Shown: positions 39,215-47,013, counted from the stretch's first letter. The stretch: DNA of 64,000 nt from Xanthobacter tagetidis (GCF_003667445.1 NZ_RCTF01000019.1:50181-114180); one strand, 5' to 3'. Numbers and translations are program-made. The notes: a model not told the origin generated them from the letters alone.

Positions 39215-39610
39215 TTAGGGACGGACCGCCTCGGCAGTCCGCCAGGCCGCACGGCGCGGGCGCGCCTCGACCTTGGCGGAGCGGTCGAGTTCGCCGGCCG
39301 CCTCCACCAGAGCGAGGTCGGCCTCCGCCTCGGCGAGGGCGGCACTCGCCTCCTCCCGCTGGGTCTTCAGCTCGCCCACCGAGTGAGTCAGATTGTCGCG
39401 GCGGTTGCGCGCGGCCATGGCGAGCGGCGGATAGGCGAAGTGCCGCGGATCGGTCATGCCGGAGCGGCGTTCCTCGGCGGCGATGTCGCGGTCGAGGTCG
39501 AGCGCCATGCGTTCGAACTCGCTGATCATCATGTCGATCTGCGCCAGGCGGCGGCGCTTGTCGTCGATCTGGAACCTCTTGGCGCGGATCAAAGGCTCTC
39601 GCGACTTCAT
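39215..39610 (-). CDS. fliJ: FliJ-like flagellar export protein
   Basis: 131 residues from the ATG at 39610, with GGAG nine bases upstream; a TTG at 39619 is weaker. The protein is one long coiled coil with charged heptads, starting MKSREPLIRAKRFQIDDKRRRLAQIDMMI and containing DPRHFAYPP, which is the form of the alphaproteobacterial FliJ that sits next to ctrA. FliJ escorts export chaperones at the flagellar type III ATPase. The assignment rests on sequence type and the ctrA neighbour; other flagellar genes are not in the window. Confidence 0.8.
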   Translation of the reverse strand: MKSREPLIRAKRFQIDDKRRRLAQIDMMISEFERMALDLDRDIAAEERRSGMTDPRHFAYPPLAMAARNRRDNLTHSVGELKTQREEASAALAEAEADLALVEAAGELDRSAKVEARPRRAAWRTAEAVRP

Positions 39611-39898
39611 CACCGTCAACTCCGGACACGCTGCAGGAGAAGGCCGCGGCAGGCGCTTTGGACCCTCGATCCTGCAGAGAATGTCCCATTGCGGTTGCCC
39701 GTTGGTTACCGCCGCCGCAGAGAAATGAAGAAAATTGCCGGAACCTCCGCCACGGCAACCAATCGTTTACCGCCTTCGTTAATCATGGCTGCAAGGGTCG
39801 GGTGACGCGTGTTGCGCCGCCCGGCCGGCGTCCGGGGGAACTCGGGCGGGGGCTGATCGCGTAGGGGGGCGTGCGGAAAGACTTAAGTGCTTGGAACA
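39611..39898. other. upstream part of the fliJ-ctrA divergent spacer
   Basis: The 453-base gap between fliJ (minus) and ctrA (plus) holds no gene. This half contains GGTTACCGCC (39703-39712) and GTTTACCGCC with GTTAATC following (39766-39785), which resemble CtrA half-sites but do not give TTAA-N7-TTAA spacing. The half nearer ctrA holds the GANTC cluster. Confidence 0.4.
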
Positions 39899-39994
39899 GA
39901 GTCAGTCTTGACTCCCGTGCACAAGGATTTTTCCGCACACCCTTGTGGAAGAGAATCGGTTTCTGTTAACGATTCTACAGACCTAACGCGAATC
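39899..39994. promoter_or_regulatory. ctrA promoter region with five GANTC (CcrM) sites
   Basis: GANTC occurs at 39899, 39910, 39953, 39971 and 39990. GANTC is the methylation target of CcrM, which controls ctrA transcription through the cell cycle in Caulobacter. With about 70% GC, one such site per ~350 bases would be expected by chance, so five in 96 bases is a marked cluster. Two TTAA half-sites (39883-39886, 39967-39970) could take part in CtrA autoregulation. Confidence 0.6.
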
Positions 39995-40063
39995 ACCCGT
40001 CGCCCGAGCACGCGAAAGGCGGCCCAGGCCGTCTTTCGAGCAGTTGCGAGGAAAGGGATTGCC

Positions 40064-40765
40064 ATGCGCGTCTTGCTCATCGAGGACGACAGTGCGACGG
40101 CCAAGGGCATCGAATTGATGCTGAAGACCGAGAGCTTCAACGTCTATACGACCAACCTCGGTGAGGAAGGGGTCGACCTCGGCAAGGTCTACGAATACGA
40201 TATTATCCTGCTCGACCTCAACCTGCCGGACATGTCCGGCTTCGAGGTCCTGCGCTCGCTCCGGGTGGCGAAGGTCAAGACGCCGATCCTGATCCTCTCC
40301 GGCCTCGCCAACACCGAGGACAAGGTGAAGGGCTTCGGCTTCGGCGCCGACGACTACCTCACCAAGCCGTTCCACAAGGACGAGATGGTGGCGCGCATCC
40401 ACGCCATCGTGCGGCGCTCGAAGGGCCATGCCCAGTCGGTGATCCAGACCGGCGACCTGATCGTCAACCTCGACACCAAGACGGTGGAGGTGGAAGGCAA
40501 CCGGGTGCACCTGACCGGCAAGGAATACCAGATGCTGGAGCTGCTCTCGCTCCGCAAGGGCACCACCCTCACCAAGGAGATGTTCCTCAACCATCTCTAC
40601 GGCGGCATGGACGAGCCCGAACTGAAGATCATCGACGTGTTCATCTGCAAGCTGCGCAAGAAGCTCGCGAACGCCTCCGCCGGCAAGAACTACATCGAGA
40701 CGGTATGGGGCCGCGGCTACGTGCTGCGCGAACCGATGCTCGGCACCGAGCGCATCGCCGTCTGA
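40064..40765 (+). CDS. ctrA: cell-cycle response regulator CtrA
   Basis: 233 residues from the ATG at 40064, preceded by GAGGAAAGGG. The receiver (1-120) has the acidic pocket IEDD, the phospho-acceptor Asp51 in LLDLNLPD and Lys in LTKPFHKDE. The OmpR-type winged helix (~130-230) includes LTGKEYQMLELLSLRKGTTLTKEMFLNHLYGGMDEPELKIIDVFICKLRKKL, which is the CtrA form. CtrA is the essential master regulator of division, DNA methylation, flagella and chemotaxis genes in Alphaproteobacteria. The phosphorelay partner ChpT is encoded 1.1 kb away. Confidence 0.98.
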   Translation: MRVLLIEDDSATAKGIELMLKTESFNVYTTNLGEEGVDLGKVYEYDIILLDLNLPDMSGFEVLRSLRVAKVKTPILILSGLANTEDKVKGFGFGADDYLTKPFHKDEMVARIHAIVRRSKGHAQSVIQTGDLIVNLDTKTVEVEGNRVHLTGKEYQMLELLSLRKGTTLTKEMFLNHLYGGMDEPELKIIDVFICKLRKKLANASAGKNYIETVWGRGYVLREPMLGTERIAV

Positions 40766-40791
40766 TCCCTCCGCGCCTTCCCTCGCACGAC

Positions 40792-40825
40792 AAAAGCGCC
40801 CCACCCTTCCGGGTGGGGCGCTTTT
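40792..40825. terminator. strong bidirectional intrinsic terminator
   Basis: AAAAGCGCCCCACCC (40792-40806), loop TTCC, and GGGTGGGGCGCTTTT (40811-40825) form a perfect 15-bp stem that carries A and T tracts on both sides. It lies 27 bases after ctrA and 37 bases after the convergent DUF305 gene end, so it can stop transcription from both. Confidence 0.92.
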
Positions 40826-40861
40826 GTTTCGGCCGGCCTGTTTGCCGGCCTACCTGCTGGC

Positions 40862-41296
40862 CTACTTGCCGGCCTTGGCCTTCTCGGCCTTGGCGAGCCA
40901 CGCCTTCATGAAGGCGATCTCCTCCTCCTGGGCCTTGATGACGGCCTCGGCCAGCTTGCGGATCTCAGGGTCCTTGCCGAAGCCGAGTTCGATCTTCGCC
41001 ATCGCCACCGCCCCCTCATGGTGCGGGATCATCCCGCGCACGAAGTCGATGTCGGCATCGCCCGAATAGGCGATGTCCATGTCCTGGTGCATGCGCGCGC
41101 CCGCCGCCTTGAAGGCGGCGGTGGACGGGCTGTCGGCGGGCGCCGCGGCGGCGTGGCCGCCGCCATGGCCGTCGTGGCCCGGCATCGCCGCCTGGGCGAA
41201 GGCCGTTGACGGCCCGAGGGCAAGGGAGCCAGCGACGAGGCCGGCAACGAGACGGGCGGCGGCACCACGGCGCGCCGGAGGCATGGGGGACCGCAT
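40862..41296 (-). CDS. DUF305-family exported protein
   Basis: 144 residues from the ATG at 41296 (GAGGAGAGACC upstream). A signal peptide (ARLVAGLVAGSLALGPSTAFA) leads to a His-rich segment (MPGHDGHGGGHA) and a DUF305 helical bundle with FVRGMIPHHEGAVAMAKIEL and a second His in ARMHQDMD. Members occur near copper and heavy-metal genes, and the spaced His/Met residues suggest metal binding in the periplasm; function is not proven. The Cys-rich protein gene is 64 bases upstream on the same strand. Confidence 0.87.
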   Translation of the reverse strand: MRSPMPPARRGAAARLVAGLVAGSLALGPSTAFAQAAMPGHDGHGGGHAAAAPADSPSTAAFKAAGARMHQDMDIAYSGDADIDFVRGMIPHHEGAVAMAKIELGFGKDPEIRKLAEAVIKAQEEEIAFMKAWLAKAEKAKAGK

Positions 41297-41360
41297 GGGG
41301 TCTCTCCTCGAAAAATGACAGGGAACGATCCGGCGCCCGAAAGGCCGGCGCCGCGGGCCG

Positions 41361-41861
41361 TCAGCCGCGCGCGCGGGGCGGCGGCAGCGCCACCTCGGCC
41401 GGGTGCGCCGCCGGATCGGGCGCCTCGCGCGGGACCAGCCGGACGACCCTCGCAGGATCGGGCAGGACCATCGCGTCCGCCGGGACGAGCGTGTGGCACA
41501 CGGCGCCGCAGGCGGGCATGCGACAGCAGCCCGCGCCGTCGCGGCCGCAATCGCCGGCGGGGGCGGGAAACGTCACGGCCACCAGGGCCTGGGCGGTGCC
41601 TGAAATTGCGGTGTCCGGCGTCGACGGCGCGGACGCATCCGCCGGCGCGCGCCGGATGGCGGCCGGGGCGACGAACGGGACCGCCGCTGGACCACCATGG
41701 GAGATTTGCGCCGCTTCAGGGGGCCATTCGGCGCTGGTCCCGCCTTCCGCGGCTGTCGCGGAGGCGTGCGGGCATCCGCCATGGGCGCGCGCCGGCATGG
41801 AGCCGAGATGAAGCCCCGCCGCGACCAGGACCATCAGCGCCAGAAGCCTGAAAAGCCGCAT
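41361..41861 (-). CDS. exported His/Cys-rich protein, unknown
   Basis: 166 residues from the ATG at 41861 (a TTG lies one codon before). A signal peptide (LLALMVLVAAGLHLGSMPARA) is followed by HGGCPHA, a Pro/Ala-rich stretch, and a compact Cys cluster, CGRDGAGCCRMPACGAVCH, in the middle. The mix of His and clustered Cys suggests metal binding, matching the DUF305 neighbour. I do not recognise a named family, though short DUF2946-like metal-associated proteins look similar. It starts 14 bases after the chpT stop, so it may share the chpT transcript. Confidence 0.65.
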   Translation of the reverse strand: MRLFRLLALMVLVAAGLHLGSMPARAHGGCPHASATAAEGGTSAEWPPEAAQISHGGPAAVPFVAPAAIRRAPADASAPSTPDTAISGTAQALVAVTFPAPAGDCGRDGAGCCRMPACGAVCHTLVPADAMVLPDPARVVRLVPREAPDPAAHPAEVALPPPRARG

Positions 41862-41874
41862 CAATTCCGTCCCG

Positions 41875-42528
41875 TCAGGCGGCGGTGAGCGTCACCGTGT
41901 CGCCGTCCTGCACGAACCCCACCGCCATCGCGCATTCGCGCGCCAGCATGCCGGCATAATAGGGCTGGACCACATGGGCATCCAGCCCGCCTTCCGGCGT
42001 CGCTCCGCCGATAAGCGCCTCTATTCCCTGCGGAATTCTTGCGCTGACGCCGGTCGACACGAGCCGGAACCCCATCGCGTCCCCCGCCCCCACCGGATTG
42101 ACCACGATGGCCCCGCCGCGCGGAATGGTGGTGGTGGCGAGCAGAACCAGATTCAGCAGCAGTTTCACGCGGTTCTTCGGCAGAAGCTCGCGCGGCAGCT
42201 GCCAGTCCACCCGGGTGCGCTCGTCCTCGATCATCCCCCGAACCACCTGCTCGGCATCGCCGAGATCGAGCCGCGCTCCCACCGACCCCGCCGCCCCGAA
42301 GGCGAGGCGGGTGAACTGGAGCCGCGCCGACGCCTGCCGCGCGCTCTTGGCGATCAAATCGAGCGCCACCTCGCGCATGTCGGCAGCGTCTTTGTCTTCA
42401 AGCACTTCCACCCCGTTCACCACCGCCCCCACCGGACTGATGACGTCGTGGCAGACCCGCGAGCACAGCAGCGCGGCGAGATCGAGCGCGGAAACCTCGG
42501 GCGCGGGGCCTGCGGCTTTGGTGGACAT
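41875..42528 (-). CDS. chpT: histidine phosphotransferase ChpT
   Basis: 217 residues from the ATG at 42528 (GGGAG upstream). The N-terminal DHp-like hairpin contains LCSRVCHDVISPVGAVVNGVEVLE, with phospho-accepting His27; the C-terminal half is a degenerate ATPase-like domain. ChpT takes phosphate from the hybrid kinase CckA and passes it to CtrA and CpdR. ctrA lies 1.1 kb away on the other strand. One GANTC site (42592) lies 64 bases before the start, consistent with cell-cycle control. Confidence 0.93.
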   Translation of the reverse strand: MSTKAAGPAPEVSALDLAALLCSRVCHDVISPVGAVVNGVEVLEDKDAADMREVALDLIAKSARQASARLQFTRLAFGAAGSVGARLDLGDAEQVVRGMIEDERTRVDWQLPRELLPKNRVKLLLNLVLLATTTIPRGGAIVVNPVGAGDAMGFRLVSTGVSARIPQGIEALIGGATPEGGLDAHVVQPYYAGMLARECAMAVGFVQDGDTVTLTAA

Positions 42529-42710
42529 GGCGGCTCCCGCGGGGTGGCGGACCGGCGCGGCGCCCGGTCCCAGAGCGGCCGGCGTCCGCCCGAATCCTCA
42601 AGGGCAAGGTCGGCTCTGATACAACGGAGCCGGTGCGGCAGGCAAACCACCACCCTTGGTGGCCCCGGAGCGCCGTCGACGCGATCCGGCAAGGGTGCTA
42701 CGAGGCGCCC

Positions 42711-43544
42711 ATGACCGAGCCCCTCCCGCCGCCCCGCGCGCCCCTTCCCACGGATTCCCCGCTGCTGGCGGGCCTTGCCGCCGCTGCGCTCGACGCCGGC
42801 GTCGCCATCCGCCGCATCGAGGCGGAGGGCTTCACCGCCGAGGAGAAGGCCGACCGCAGCCCCGTCACCAAGGCGGACCGGGAGGCCGAGACCATCATCT
42901 GCGCCCACCTCGCGCGCCTCGCGCCGGGCGTGCCGGTGGTCGCCGAGGAGGCCATGGCCGCGGGGGCGCAGGTGGAGCCCGGCGCCCGCTTCTTCCTGGT
43001 GGACCCGCTGGACGGCACCCGCGAGTTCCTGTCCGGAAACGGCGAATACACCGTGAACATCGCTTTGGTGGAGGATGGCCGGCCGGTGCTCGGCATCGTC
43101 TATGCCCCCGCGCTGGCGCTGCTCTATGCCGGCCGGCCCGGTGCCGCCTTCCGCGCGATCCGCGCCCCCGGCGCGCCGGTGGATGCGCAGGACTGGGAGC
43201 CGATCGGCTGCCGTCAGGTTCCGCAAGGGCCGATCTGCGTCGCCACCAGCCGCTCGCACGGCGATCCCGTCACCGACGCCTTCGTCGCCCGGCACGAGGT
43301 GGCGGAGATGATCCCCGCCGGCTCCGCGCTCAAGTTCGGCCTCTTGGCGGAGGGCAAGGTGGACCTTTATCCGCGCTTCGGCACGGTGATGGAGTGGGAT
43401 ACCGCCGCTGGCCATGCCTTGGTGAACGCCGCCGGCGGCCGGGTGACCCGCCCTGACGGCTCGGCGCTCACCTACGGGCACAAGGATGCCGGGTTCAAGG
43501 TCAACGGCTTCCTGGTCTGGGGTGCGGGCCGCGCGCCGGCCTGA
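42711..43544 (+). CDS. cysQ: 3'(2'),5'-bisphosphate nucleotidase (CysQ-like)
   Basis: 277 residues from the ATG at 42711. An inositol-monophosphatase-fold enzyme: the metal motifs ADRSPVTKADREAE, VAEEAM, and FFLVDPLDGTREFLSGNGEYTVNIALV are present, with the distal WDTAAGHALVNAAGG Asp. CysQ hydrolyses PAP from sulfate assimilation; members of the fold can also act on inositol phosphates. An upstream frame extends to 42633, but the ATG fits the family start. Divergent from chpT. Confidence 0.9.
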   Translation: MTEPLPPPRAPLPTDSPLLAGLAAAALDAGVAIRRIEAEGFTAEEKADRSPVTKADREAETIICAHLARLAPGVPVVAEEAMAAGAQVEPGARFFLVDPLDGTREFLSGNGEYTVNIALVEDGRPVLGIVYAPALALLYAGRPGAAFRAIRAPGAPVDAQDWEPIGCRQVPQGPICVATSRSHGDPVTDAFVARHEVAEMIPAGSALKFGLLAEGKVDLYPRFGTVMEWDTAAGHALVNAAGGRVTRPDGSALTYGHKDAGFKVNGFLVWGAGRAPA

Positions 43545-43562
43545 TATCCCGGCGGCACCCGG

Positions 43563-43577
43563 TTAAGGGAGCGATAA
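43563..43577. promoter_or_regulatory. CtrA-like box upstream of the EipA-like gene
   Basis: TTAA-GGGAGCG-ATAA matches the CtrA consensus TTAA-N7-TTAA at 7 of 8 defined bases, 140 bases before the EipA-like start. A GANTC site (43669-43673) lies between. In Brucella eipA is reported to be CtrA-controlled, which supports but does not prove this site. Confidence 0.4.
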
Positions 43578-43717
43578 TCCGTATCGGCGATGGTGATTGC
43601 TGTGCGATAGGACGGCAAAACCCGCACGGCGCCTCACGGGCGTCACACTACGTGCCACAATGTTCTTCGATTCGAGGCGCGCCGCGCGCCCCGGCGATGC
43701 CCACCGTTGGAGCCGCC

Positions 43718-44317
43718 ATGTCCCTGGTCCAGAGCCTGCGCCCGTTCCGCCTGAGCCCCGCCACCCTGCTCGTGGCGCTCGGCCTCGCCTTCGCCGCCAT
43801 CGGCCCGGCGGCCGCCCAGCAGCAGCCGACGCCGCAGACCTATTCGACCAACGAACTGGTCAGCAAGGGCCATTCCTTCTTCGGCTCGATCTCGCGCGGG
43901 CTCGCCTTGTCGATCGAGAAGGCGGTGAGCCAGTGGGGCCAGCCCAACGGCTACATCCTCGGCCAGGAAGGCGCCGGCGCCTTCATCGGCGGGCTGCGCT
44001 ACGGCGAAGGCGTGCTCTACACCCGCAACGCCGGCGACCTGAAGGTCTACTGGCAGGGTCCGTCGGTGGGCTGGGACTTCGGCGGCGACGGCGCCCGCAC
44101 CATGATCCTGGTCTACAACATGCGCAGCGTGGACGACATCTTCCGCCGCTTCGGCGGGATTTCGGGCTCGGCCTATCTGGTGGCCGGCTTCGGCATGACG
44201 GCGCTCGGCGCCGACGGCATCGTGGTGGTGCCGATCCGCTCGGGCGTCGGCGTGCGCCTCGGTGCCAATCTCGGCTACCTCAAATTTACCTCCACCCCCA
44301 CCTGGAACCCTTTCTGA
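43718..44317 (+). CDS. EipA-like envelope integrity protein (DUF1134)
   Basis: 199 residues from the ATG at 43718, with GGAG upstream and a signal peptide (LLVALGLAFAAIGPAAAQ). The DUF1134 body contains YSTNELVSKGHSFFGSISRGLALSIEKAVSQWG, GEGVLYTRNAGDLKVYWQGPSVGWDFGGDGARTM and GVGVRLGANLGYLKFT. The Brucella homologue, EipA, is a periplasmic beta-barrel protein needed for envelope integrity and cell division, genetically linked to O-polysaccharide. Its nearness to ctrA and chpT fits a cell-cycle role. Confidence 0.9.
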   Translation: MSLVQSLRPFRLSPATLLVALGLAFAAIGPAAAQQQPTPQTYSTNELVSKGHSFFGSISRGLALSIEKAVSQWGQPNGYILGQEGAGAFIGGLRYGEGVLYTRNAGDLKVYWQGPSVGWDFGGDGARTMILVYNMRSVDDIFRRFGGISGSAYLVAGFGMTALGADGIVVVPIRSGVGVRLGANLGYLKFTSTPTWNPF

Positions 44318-44402
44318 GCCAGGACCCGCCCGCCGCTCTGGCGGGCGCCAGCGCGGCGTGGCATGAAAGAGCCCTCGTGGAGCGATAAGGGCGCGTGCGC
44401 GG

Positions 44403-45641
44403 GTGATCGAGCAGATCCTGTATTTCCTTCTGGGTGTCCTCCTCGCGACGCTCGTGGCTCTGCTCGTGCTGCCGGCGGTCTGGCACCGCGCCGTGCGCCT
44501 CACAACGCGCCGCGTCGAGGCGGCGGTGCCGGTCTCGCTGTTCGAGATCCAGGCCGACAAGGACCAGCAGCGCGCCTTCTTCGCCCTCAGCCAAAGGCGG
44601 CTGGAACTGCAGGTGGACGAGCTGCGCGCCACCATCGTCGCCCACGCCGCAACCATCGAGACCCAGCGCCAGCGCACCTTCGAGCTGGAGCAGATCGTCG
44701 CCGACCTCAGCCGCACCGGTGACAGCGCGGCCGCCGTCAGCGCGGAGCGGGCCGTGCTGATCGGCGAGCTTCAGGACCAGGTGAGCGACCTGACGGCGCG
44801 CGGCGCCGGCCTCGACCAGGACCTTTCGGCCGCGCGCGAGACCATCGCCGCCCAGGAAGCCGCGGTGGCGCAATTGAATGCCCGCGTCGCCGAATTGACG
44901 GCGACCCTCGCCGATCGCGAAGCGAGCCTTTCCCAGGAGCTGGGCCGCGTGGCCGACCTGGAGGCGGAAGCCGCGCTCCTCACCACCAATCTCACCGCCA
45001 CCACGCACCGCCTGGAGACCACGACCACCGCGCTGGAATCCGAGCGCGACGGCACCGCGCGCCTGTCGGCCGAGCTGGAGCGCGTCCGGGCCGAGCTTGC
45101 GGATGCGAAGGCGCTCGGCGCTGCGCGGGGCGAGGAGATTGCCCGGCTTTCCACCGAGTTGGAGCGCACCACAAGCGAGCTTGGGGCGGCGCGCACCGAT
45201 CTCGACGCCACCCGCTCGGTGGTCCACGCCTTCGAGCACCGCCGCGCCAGCGAGTTCGCCGATGCCGAAGCGGAAACCCGCCGCATCGCCGCCGACCTCG
45301 ATCGCCTGCGCGCCGACCATTCGCTGATGGAGGACGCGCTGGTGCGCGCCCGCTCCGTCACCGGGCCGAGCGAGGCGCCGCCGCCGCCCGCCGACCTCGG
45401 GCCGGTCAAGGACGCGCTCGCCGATCTCGCCGCGCGGGTCGTCGCCCTCACCGCCCGCATGGAGGGCGCGGCCTCGCCCCTGCCGGCGCTCATCGGCAGC
45501 GCGGACGGCGGATCAAGCCTCGCAGACCGTATCCGCGCGCTGCTGGCGTCCGATGGCGCGGAGGCGGAGGCCGCAGCCGCCCCGAGCGAGGACGCAGAGA
45601 TCGTTGCCGCCGCGCGCACCCGCAAGCGCAAGGGCGCCTGA
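44403..45641 (+). CDS. membrane-anchored coiled-coil protein
   Basis: 412 residues from a GTG at 44403. One N-terminal membrane helix (ILYFLLGVLLATLVALLVLPAVW) is followed by ~310 residues of continuous coiled coil rich in Ala, Glu, Leu and Arg, then a Pro break (EAPPPPADLG) and a Lys/Arg-rich tail. No enzymatic domain is seen. Similar single-TM coiled-coil proteins with an IQADKDQ segment are conserved in the order but uncharacterised; a scaffold role at the inner membrane is a reasonable guess. It starts 85 bases after the EipA-like gene. Confidence 0.8.
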   Translation: MIEQILYFLLGVLLATLVALLVLPAVWHRAVRLTTRRVEAAVPVSLFEIQADKDQQRAFFALSQRRLELQVDELRATIVAHAATIETQRQRTFELEQIVADLSRTGDSAAAVSAERAVLIGELQDQVSDLTARGAGLDQDLSAARETIAAQEAAVAQLNARVAELTATLADREASLSQELGRVADLEAEAALLTTNLTATTHRLETTTTALESERDGTARLSAELERVRAELADAKALGAARGEEIARLSTELERTTSELGAARTDLDATRSVVHAFEHRRASEFADAEAETRRIAADLDRLRADHSLMEDALVRARSVTGPSEAPPPPADLGPVKDALADLAARVVALTARMEGAASPLPALIGSADGGSSLADRIRALLASDGAEAEAAAAPSEDAEIVAAARTRKRKGA

Positions 45642-45737
45642 CCGCAGCGACCGGGCCGCAGGGAGCGGCGGCGGGCGCGCGAGCTGAGCGTCGCCCGCGG
45701 CTCTGTGCCTGCGCCCCGGCCACGCGGGGCCCTCTTC

Positions 45738-46556
45738 CTACAATTGGGTCAACTCGGCGATCCGCTTGCGCATCGCCGAGCCGAGCTCCGGGAACCGGTC
45801 CGGCGAGACGAAGTCCCGTTCGCGATAGGGCGGCCTCGCCTTCGCAGAGCCGGCGAACACCTTGGCGCCGGCTGCGGTCATCACGATGTCGCCGCGCCGG
45901 AGCGTGGGGTCCTGGGTGACGTCCACATAGCGCATGCCGCCCGCCCGGCCATCGGCGGTGCAGGTGCAGTCGGGAACGAGCCGCTCGCGATAGACGAAGG
46001 CGGTGGCCAGCGACGTATAGGTCTTGCCCTTGGCGTTGACGGCACCGTCGATCGCCTTGTCCGAGGCGTAGGTATAATAGACGTCCATCTTGGCCGCCGG
46101 GCAGAAGCCGCTGCACTGCGCCAGCGCCGCGGCTTCGCCGCCCGCCTCCGCCCGTCCCTGGAGCGGGAAATAGCGCCCGTCGCAGGTCCGCACGCAGAAG
46201 GCGTAGCTGCCCACCCCGCCGCGCATCGGCCCTTCGATCCCTTCTCCATAGCCCTCGCCGGAACGCCCGCCCGGCGTGATCGTGATGGAGGTGCGGCCAT
46301 CGTTCGACGGCAAGCGCGGGCCGAACAGCGCGGAGAAGAAGTCCGTCGGCGCGGCATAGGCCTGCGGCGCGGAGGCCTGGCGCGCCGCGGCGGGGGCAGC
46401 GGCCGGGCTCGGCCGGACACCCGCCGCGGGCGGCGCCCCGGAGCGGCGCAGCCATTCCTGGCGGTTGAACTCGAAGGCGCTCTCCTGCGCCCCTGCGCTC
46501 GCCGGCCAGGCGACGCAGGCGACCAGGGCGGCGACCATGATCCGCAGATGACCCAT
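45738..46556 (-). CDS. DUF2865 exported protein
   Basis: 272 residues from the ATG at 46556 (GGGGAGGG upstream). A signal peptide (MVAALVACVAWPASAGA) precedes a Pro/Ala region and the DUF2865 body, which has a characteristic paired Cys pattern: YAFCVRTCDGRYFPL and CSGFCPAAKMDVYYT, then PDCTCTADG. These Cys may form disulphides in the periplasm. Function is unknown. Confidence 0.85.
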   Translation of the reverse strand: MGHLRIMVAALVACVAWPASAGAQESAFEFNRQEWLRRSGAPPAAGVRPSPAAAPAAARQASAPQAYAAPTDFFSALFGPRLPSNDGRTSITITPGGRSGEGYGEGIEGPMRGGVGSYAFCVRTCDGRYFPLQGRAEAGGEAAALAQCSGFCPAAKMDVYYTYASDKAIDGAVNAKGKTYTSLATAFVYRERLVPDCTCTADGRAGGMRYVDVTQDPTLRRGDIVMTAAGAKVFAGSAKARPPYRERDFVSPDRFPELGSAMRKRIAELTQL

Positions 46557-46607
46557 CCGCCCGCCCTCCCCTGACGATGCCGCTCGCAGCAATGCGGTAC
46601 GAAACGT

Positions 46608-46633
46608 CGGCTTCAGGCGGCCGCCTGAAGCCG
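46608..46633. other. 26-bp perfect palindrome
   Basis: CGGCTTCAGGCGG is followed directly by its reverse complement CCGCCTGAAGCCG. It lies between the DUF2865 start and the stop of the small membrane peptide gene (both minus strand), so it could act as a hairpin terminator for the latter, or as an operator for DUF2865. A weak T-rich stretch (GTTTCGT) follows on the minus strand. Confidence 0.55.
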
Positions 46634-46722
46634 CGGGCGCAGCAGATTACGACCGGATGAAGCCTTCACCTCGGCGAATCCACCTATGCGGACACTCGCT
46701 CCGCCCTGTTGGCCCGCGCGCC

Positions 46723-46884
46723 TCACGCCAGGGCCGACACGTGGCTGGTGATGCCCGGAACGTGCATCGGCGGCGCGTTGTGTGGCGCGTTGAGCAAAGC
46801 GATGGCCGGGGTCGCCATCAGGACGGCGGCGAACAGGCACGCCACGAGAGAGATCAGGACGGATCCATGAGCCAAGCTGGGCAT
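46723..46884 (-). CDS. small membrane/secreted peptide (53 residues), unknown
   Basis: Reads MPSLAHGSVLISLVACLFAA, continuing with a hydrophobic stretch to about residue 30 and a short polar tail ending HVSALA, stop TGA at 46723-46725. AGAGG lies eight bases before the ATG, a good ribosome site. The hydrophobic core is either a transmembrane helix or a signal peptide with possible cleavage near TPAIA. The promoter side has two GANTC sites (46900, 46915) and a CtrA-like box (46943-46957). No named family; the ribosome site and hydrophobic design argue for a real gene. Confidence 0.6.
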   Translation of the reverse strand: MPSLAHGSVLISLVACLFAAVLMATPAIALLNAPHNAPPMHVPGITSHVSALA

Positions 46885-46942
46885 GGCACAAACCTCTGCG
46901 ACTCACATCCTCCAGATTCGGCCACCGCTCCGAATGGAGACG

Positions 46943-46957
46943 TAAATAAAAAGTTAA
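46943..46957. promoter_or_regulatory. CtrA-like box upstream of the small peptide gene
   Basis: On the minus strand TTAA-CTTTTTA-TTTA matches TTAA-N7-TTAA at 7 of 8 positions, 59 bases before the small peptide's start, within an unusually AT-rich stretch (46940-46960). GANTC sites at 46900 and 46915 lie between it and the start codon. Confidence 0.35.
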
Positions 46958-47013
46958 TAACCCCCTTTGGTTCCCATGGTTCCGTTCACGGTTGCGCGAT
47001 TGGAAGCAAGAAA

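Noticed and set aside
39703..39785. CtrA binding sites in the fliJ promoter
   Set aside because: The half-sites GGTTACC, GTTTACC and GTTAATC do not have the seven-base spacing of TTAA-N7-TTAA, so I do not call them as sites.
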